A stretch of 64,000 nt of DNA. It comes from Sphingobacterium sp. UT-1RO-CII-1. GTDB lineage: Bacteria; Bacteroidota; Bacteroidia; Sphingobacteriales; Sphingobacteriaceae. The stretch lies in the NCBI RefSeq assembly GCF_026711005.1, contig NZ_JAPPVJ010000004.1:248001-312000 (forward strand), read 5' to 3'. The notes under the pieces are model-generated. The model searched no databases, was not told the origin of the DNA, and saw only the letters and a program-made list of their open reading frames with translations. The position numbers and the translations under genes were made by a program. This document shows, piece after piece, positions 61,484 through 64,000 of the stretch. Within the stretch, counting starts at the first letter, position 1, and every line of letters starts with the position of its first letter.

Positions 61484-62059
61484 CTAATTGTATTTTTTTA
61501 GCAAATTTTCTATGATGCGCGGATAATATTGATGCTCTAGCTGTTGTCCTTTGAATTTAAGAATTTCAAGAGTGTCTTCCGGCTCAACTTTAAATCTAGC
61601 TTGGTGTATCACTTCTCCTTCATCAAAATTTTCATTAACAAAATGAATTGTTATTCCATGCTCTTCTTCTTTTGCTTCCAGCACTGCTTGATGAACTTTA
61701 TCGCCATACATTCCTTTTCCTCCAAACTTTGGCAATAATGCAGGGTGAATATTAATTATTTTATTGGGAAATGCTTTTAAGAGGTTTTCAGGAACAAGCC
61801 ATAAAAAGCCTGCTAAAACAATAATATCTATGTCTAATCTTTTAAGTATATCTAATATTTCATCAGATTTATAAAATGCTGTTTTATCAAATGTATGTGA
61901 GGGAATTTCGAAATTGTCAGCGCGTTGAAGTACATAGGCATCCATATTGTTGCTTAAGATTAATGATACTTCACCAATTGTAGAATATTTGAAATGTTCC
62001 ATTATTTTTTGGGCATTGGAACCAGAGCCTGAAGCAAAAATAGCGATACGTTTCTTCAC
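61484..62059 (-). CDS. purN: phosphoribosylglycinamide formyltransferase
   Basis: 191 residues. Folate-dependent GAR transformylase. Opening IAIFASGSGSNAQKIMEHF, the catalytic Asn/His of INIHPALLPKFGG (about 101-113), and the Asp of VNENFDEGEVIHQ (about 141-153) are all present. Located upstream of purH with the same orientation. Confidence 0.95.
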   Translation of the reverse strand: MKKRIAIFASGSGSNAQKIMEHFKYSTIGEVSLILSNNMDAYVLQRADNFEIPSHTFDKTAFYKSDEILDILKRLDIDIIVLAGFLWLVPENLLKAFPNKIINIHPALLPKFGGKGMYGDKVHQAVLEAKEEEHGITIHFVNENFDEGEVIHQARFKVEPEDTLEILKFKGQQLEHQYYPRIIENLLKKYN

Positions 62060-62097
62060 AATATGAAATTTTTAAACCGTGAATATTGATTTTTACC

Positions 62098-62105
62098 CAA
62101 ATATA
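62098..62105 (-). promoter_or_regulatory. purN: candidate -7 box (TATATTTG) of purN
   Basis: Minus-strand TATATTTG lies 38 bases ahead of the ATG; a small dyad ATTTTG-TG-CAAAAT lies near 62111-62124. Tentative. Confidence 0.4.
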
Positions 62106-62274
62106 TGGTAAATTTTGCACAAAATGGCGAATTTGCGTCGTTTCGAATGATTTAGTAGAAGGAAAATAGAGAGTCGAAGACAATATAAACAAGTGCTCTT
62201 ATTTTTACTGTATATAATTGTTTGACTTATTAAATTAATATAGTGTTCAGTAGTTGGTTTTAATATTTGTAATT

Positions 62275-62775
62275 ATGCGTTATTATTTACGTTTGAGGGG
62301 ATTTTTATTAGTTCTTTTTTTTATAGTTGGTTTTAGGCTGTTTGGACAAGTAGCAAACGAACAACTTCCGACTTTGAGTAGTATACATCATTGGACGGAT
62401 AAGGCAAAGTCTTTAGAAGATGCTTTGCCGAAGTCTGGGCGTATCCTTTTTGTGTTTTATGACCCAGGATGCGGTAGTTGCCAGGAGCTAGGTGCGGGTA
62501 TAGCTAAAAGTGATTCTAAAATAAAAAACACACAAATTTTTTTTATTAGTATGCATGATAATGATTTGGTTGATGGCTATATCAATATGCATGCAAAGAA
62601 TTTGAAAAATATGAAGAATGTTTCCTTCTGGAAAGACCCAGGTACAGAATTTATCGAGAAAATGAAACCCACAAATTACCCCGCAACTTATTTATTTGAT
62701 GCCAGAACAAAAAAGTTAATAAAGAGCTTTCAAGGAGAAAGTAAAATAGAGAAAATGACTCCTATTTTAAATTAG
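62275..62775 (+). CDS. thioredoxin-fold protein, exported
   Basis: 166 residues. ATG at 62275 (MRYYLRLRGFLLVLFFIVGF) starts a signal peptide ending near LFGQ. The fold contains FYDPGCGSCQELGAG with Cys66 and Cys69, and a cis-Pro-like segment NYPATYLFDARTKKLIKSF. It resembles periplasmic thioredoxin-like or DUF5106/redoxin proteins of this phylum. Its 3' end overlaps the convergent beta-lactamase-family gene by four bases. Confidence 0.8.
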   Translation: MRYYLRLRGFLLVLFFIVGFRLFGQVANEQLPTLSSIHHWTDKAKSLEDALPKSGRILFVFYDPGCGSCQELGAGIAKSDSKIKNTQIFFISMHDNDLVDGYINMHAKNLKNMKNVSFWKDPGTEFIEKMKPTNYPATYLFDARTKKLIKSFQGESKIEKMTPILN

Positions 62776-64000
62776 TTGTCACTGGATAGCAGCTTTTCCA
62801 TGAGTTGACTACTGGTGAAATCTACCGAAGTTGCAGAATTTGATAAAACAACCAAAGCAGTTTTTGTGTCTGGAGATATAGCAATGTAAGAGCTGCTGCC
62901 TCCAGTACCGCCTGCATGATGGAAATATATTAAACCGTCAAACATACTCATGTGCCAGCCTAGTCCCACATCGATAGAATTCGGTCCAAAAGCAGTAAAT
63001 TGACGAGTTAGTGCCATTGCGTATTGAAGATCGGTTTCTGTCATTTTGAATTGTTCAAGAGAAAAGATCATAAGATCTTTTATAGTAGATTTCAAACCGC
63101 CTGCTGCTAACATGGATTGCCATGACCAAACAGGCACTTCCAGACCACTTTGATCATATACTTTGCTGAAAAAGGCTGCGTTTTTTTGATCTACTTTATC
63201 AGAAGTGTTGCTAAGTGATAATGGTGTTAAGATTACTTCATGCAAGTATTCCATATATGGTTTGCCGGTTATCGTAGAAATCAATTCACCTAGTAAACCG
63301 AAACCTAGATTACTATAATTGTAGGTGTCAACATTCTCTGGATCTGCTTTGTAGTTTTTTAGAAAGCTATATAAATCTTGTGTCGTATAATTTGCGTACG
63401 GATCTTTATCGTTAAATTTAGCGTCTGTGTTCCAGTTGCTTGGAAGACGTGGTAGGCCAGAGGTATGGTTGGCTAAGCTTTTAAAGGTTATCTCTTTTAT
63501 GTCCGGATTTGCACTGACCGAGTCAGGAAGATATTTAGCTATGGAACCTTCTAAAACTATTGTTTTTTTATTTACAAGCTCTGCCAATAAAACAGAGGTG
63601 AATAATTTTGTAATCGAACCAATTTCGTAAATACTTTCTTCAGTAGGCAGTGTCTGGTTGTTTTTCTCGGTCTCGCCGTAAAAATAAGTTTTGTACTTGT
63701 TTTGGTGAAATAAAGCGATTGATAATGATTGCGTACTATTTTTCTTTAAATAACTATTCGCAAGAGAGTCAATATACATGTCAAGTGTCGCTACTTTCTC
63801 TATTTTGTTGGTCGATTCGAACTGTTGCTGTAAAATGGGCTTAGGACGTGCACTTGGCTCGAATAATAATGTGTGAAATCGTATGTCCTTGTCTAGCCCT
63901 AGTTTTAGGTGAAGATAATTTTGATCAAATTGTAATTCGTAAGTTGCAATATCCTGGTCAAAAGATAATGGTTTAGAATCTGTTATTTTACCTAATTGAT
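62772..64000 (-). CDS. serine hydrolase, beta-lactamase family (class C/PBP-like), N-terminus outside window
   Basis: About 408 residues visible; the frame stays open to the right edge, so the apparent ATG at 63779 is internal. The visible N-terminal part (ITDSKPLSFDQDIATYELQF and LHLKLGLDKDIRFHTLLFEP) looks like a small ligand-binding domain of the type found ahead of such hydrolases. Catalytic motifs: SxxK in EIGSITKLFTS, YSN in YNYSNLGFGLLGEL, HAG in FHHAGGTGGSSSY. It is likely a periplasmic esterase or peptidase rather than a true beta-lactamase. Overlaps the convergent thioredoxin-fold gene by four bases. Confidence 0.87.
   Translation of the reverse strand, partial: QLGKITDSKPLSFDQDIATYELQFDQNYLHLKLGLDKDIRFHTLLFEPSARPKPILQQQFESTNKIEKVATLDMYIDSLANSYLKKNSTQSLSIALFHQNKYKTYFYGETEKNNQTLPTEESIYEIGSITKLFTSVLLAELVNKKTIVLEGSIAKYLPDSVSANPDIKEITFKSLANHTSGLPRLPSNWNTDAKFNDKDPYANYTTQDLYSFLKNYKADPENVDTYNYSNLGFGLLGELISTITGKPYMEYLHEVILTPLSLSNTSDKVDQKNAAFFSKVYDQSGLEVPVWSWQSMLAAGGLKSTIKDLMIFSLEQFKMTETDLQYAMALTRQFTAFGPNSIDVGLGWHMSMFDGLIYFHHAGGTGGSSSYIAISPDTKTALVVLSNSATSVDFTSSQLMEKLLSSDN

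Overview
The window reads as chromosomal DNA from a Bacteroidota bacterium, most likely Sphingobacteriaceae (Sphingobacterium/Pedobacter-like). The evidence is three SusC/SusD pairs, FecR/ECF-sigma pairs beside STN-domain SusC proteins, the conserved nusB-DUF1573-yajC-YbbR-coaE block, AT-rich DNA, scarce Shine-Dalgarno sequences, and repeated TAnnTTTG (-7) promoter boxes, several with TTG 18-20 nt upstream. The genus is inference.

Layout. 1-7.6 kb: tail of a FecR anti-sigma factor, SusC/SusD, then an exported Gfo/Idh/MocA oxidoreductase and an exported sugar isomerase-like TIM barrel; this suggests uptake and oxidative processing of a glycoside. 7.7-10.1 kb: a two-gene LysO-type exporter and a MATE transporter. 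10.2-16.8 kb: a complete ECF sigma, FecR, STN-SusC, SusD locus. 16.9-20.2 kb: dnaX, rlmB and an HPP membrane protein. 20.3-25.8 kb, minus strand: DEAD-box helicase, OmpA-family protein and two tandem universal stress proteins. 26-30.6 kb: alaS, a TlpA-type lipoprotein and an OmpR-type response regulator. 30.7-31.5 kb is a scar: the 3' end of a metal P-type ATPase, a decayed insertion-sequence fragment and tRNA-Leu(CAA). 31.8-39.1 kb: NUDIX and pyrE with overlapping divergent start codons, a START-like protein, a DnaQ-like exonuclease, trxB, an ECF sigma/membrane-protein pair, a HAD phosphatase and a methyltransferase. 39.1-44.5 kb, minus strand: TonB receptor, BamA/TamA-like protein, ABC exporter. 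44.6-50.4 kb: a Leu-dehydrogenase-like gene lacking the usual catalytic lysine, then the nusB-coaE block ending in an MBL exonuclease-like gene and an overlapping 37-codon membrane peptide. 50.4-51.9 kb: an HTH regulator and about 950 bases with dyads and a foldable element but no convincing gene. 51.9-59.7 kb: a five-gene SusCD cluster without any enzyme. 59.8-62.1 kb, minus strand: purH and purN. 62.3-64 kb: a thioredoxin-fold protein and the 3' part of a serine beta-lactamase-family gene.

The most notable observations are an A11 run inside dnaX, in which either single-base slip leads to a stop within eight codons (expected to yield a gamma-like short clamp-loader subunit), and the GGGK to GGGS change in the Leu-dehydrogenase homologue. 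Others are promoters set almost on the start codon of several genes, G7-G8 tracts in three consecutive genes of the third SusCD cluster, and the ATPase/IS scar. I found no CRISPR array, rRNA, complete insertion sequence or prophage. Family names come from recognising sequence motifs; no database search was possible.
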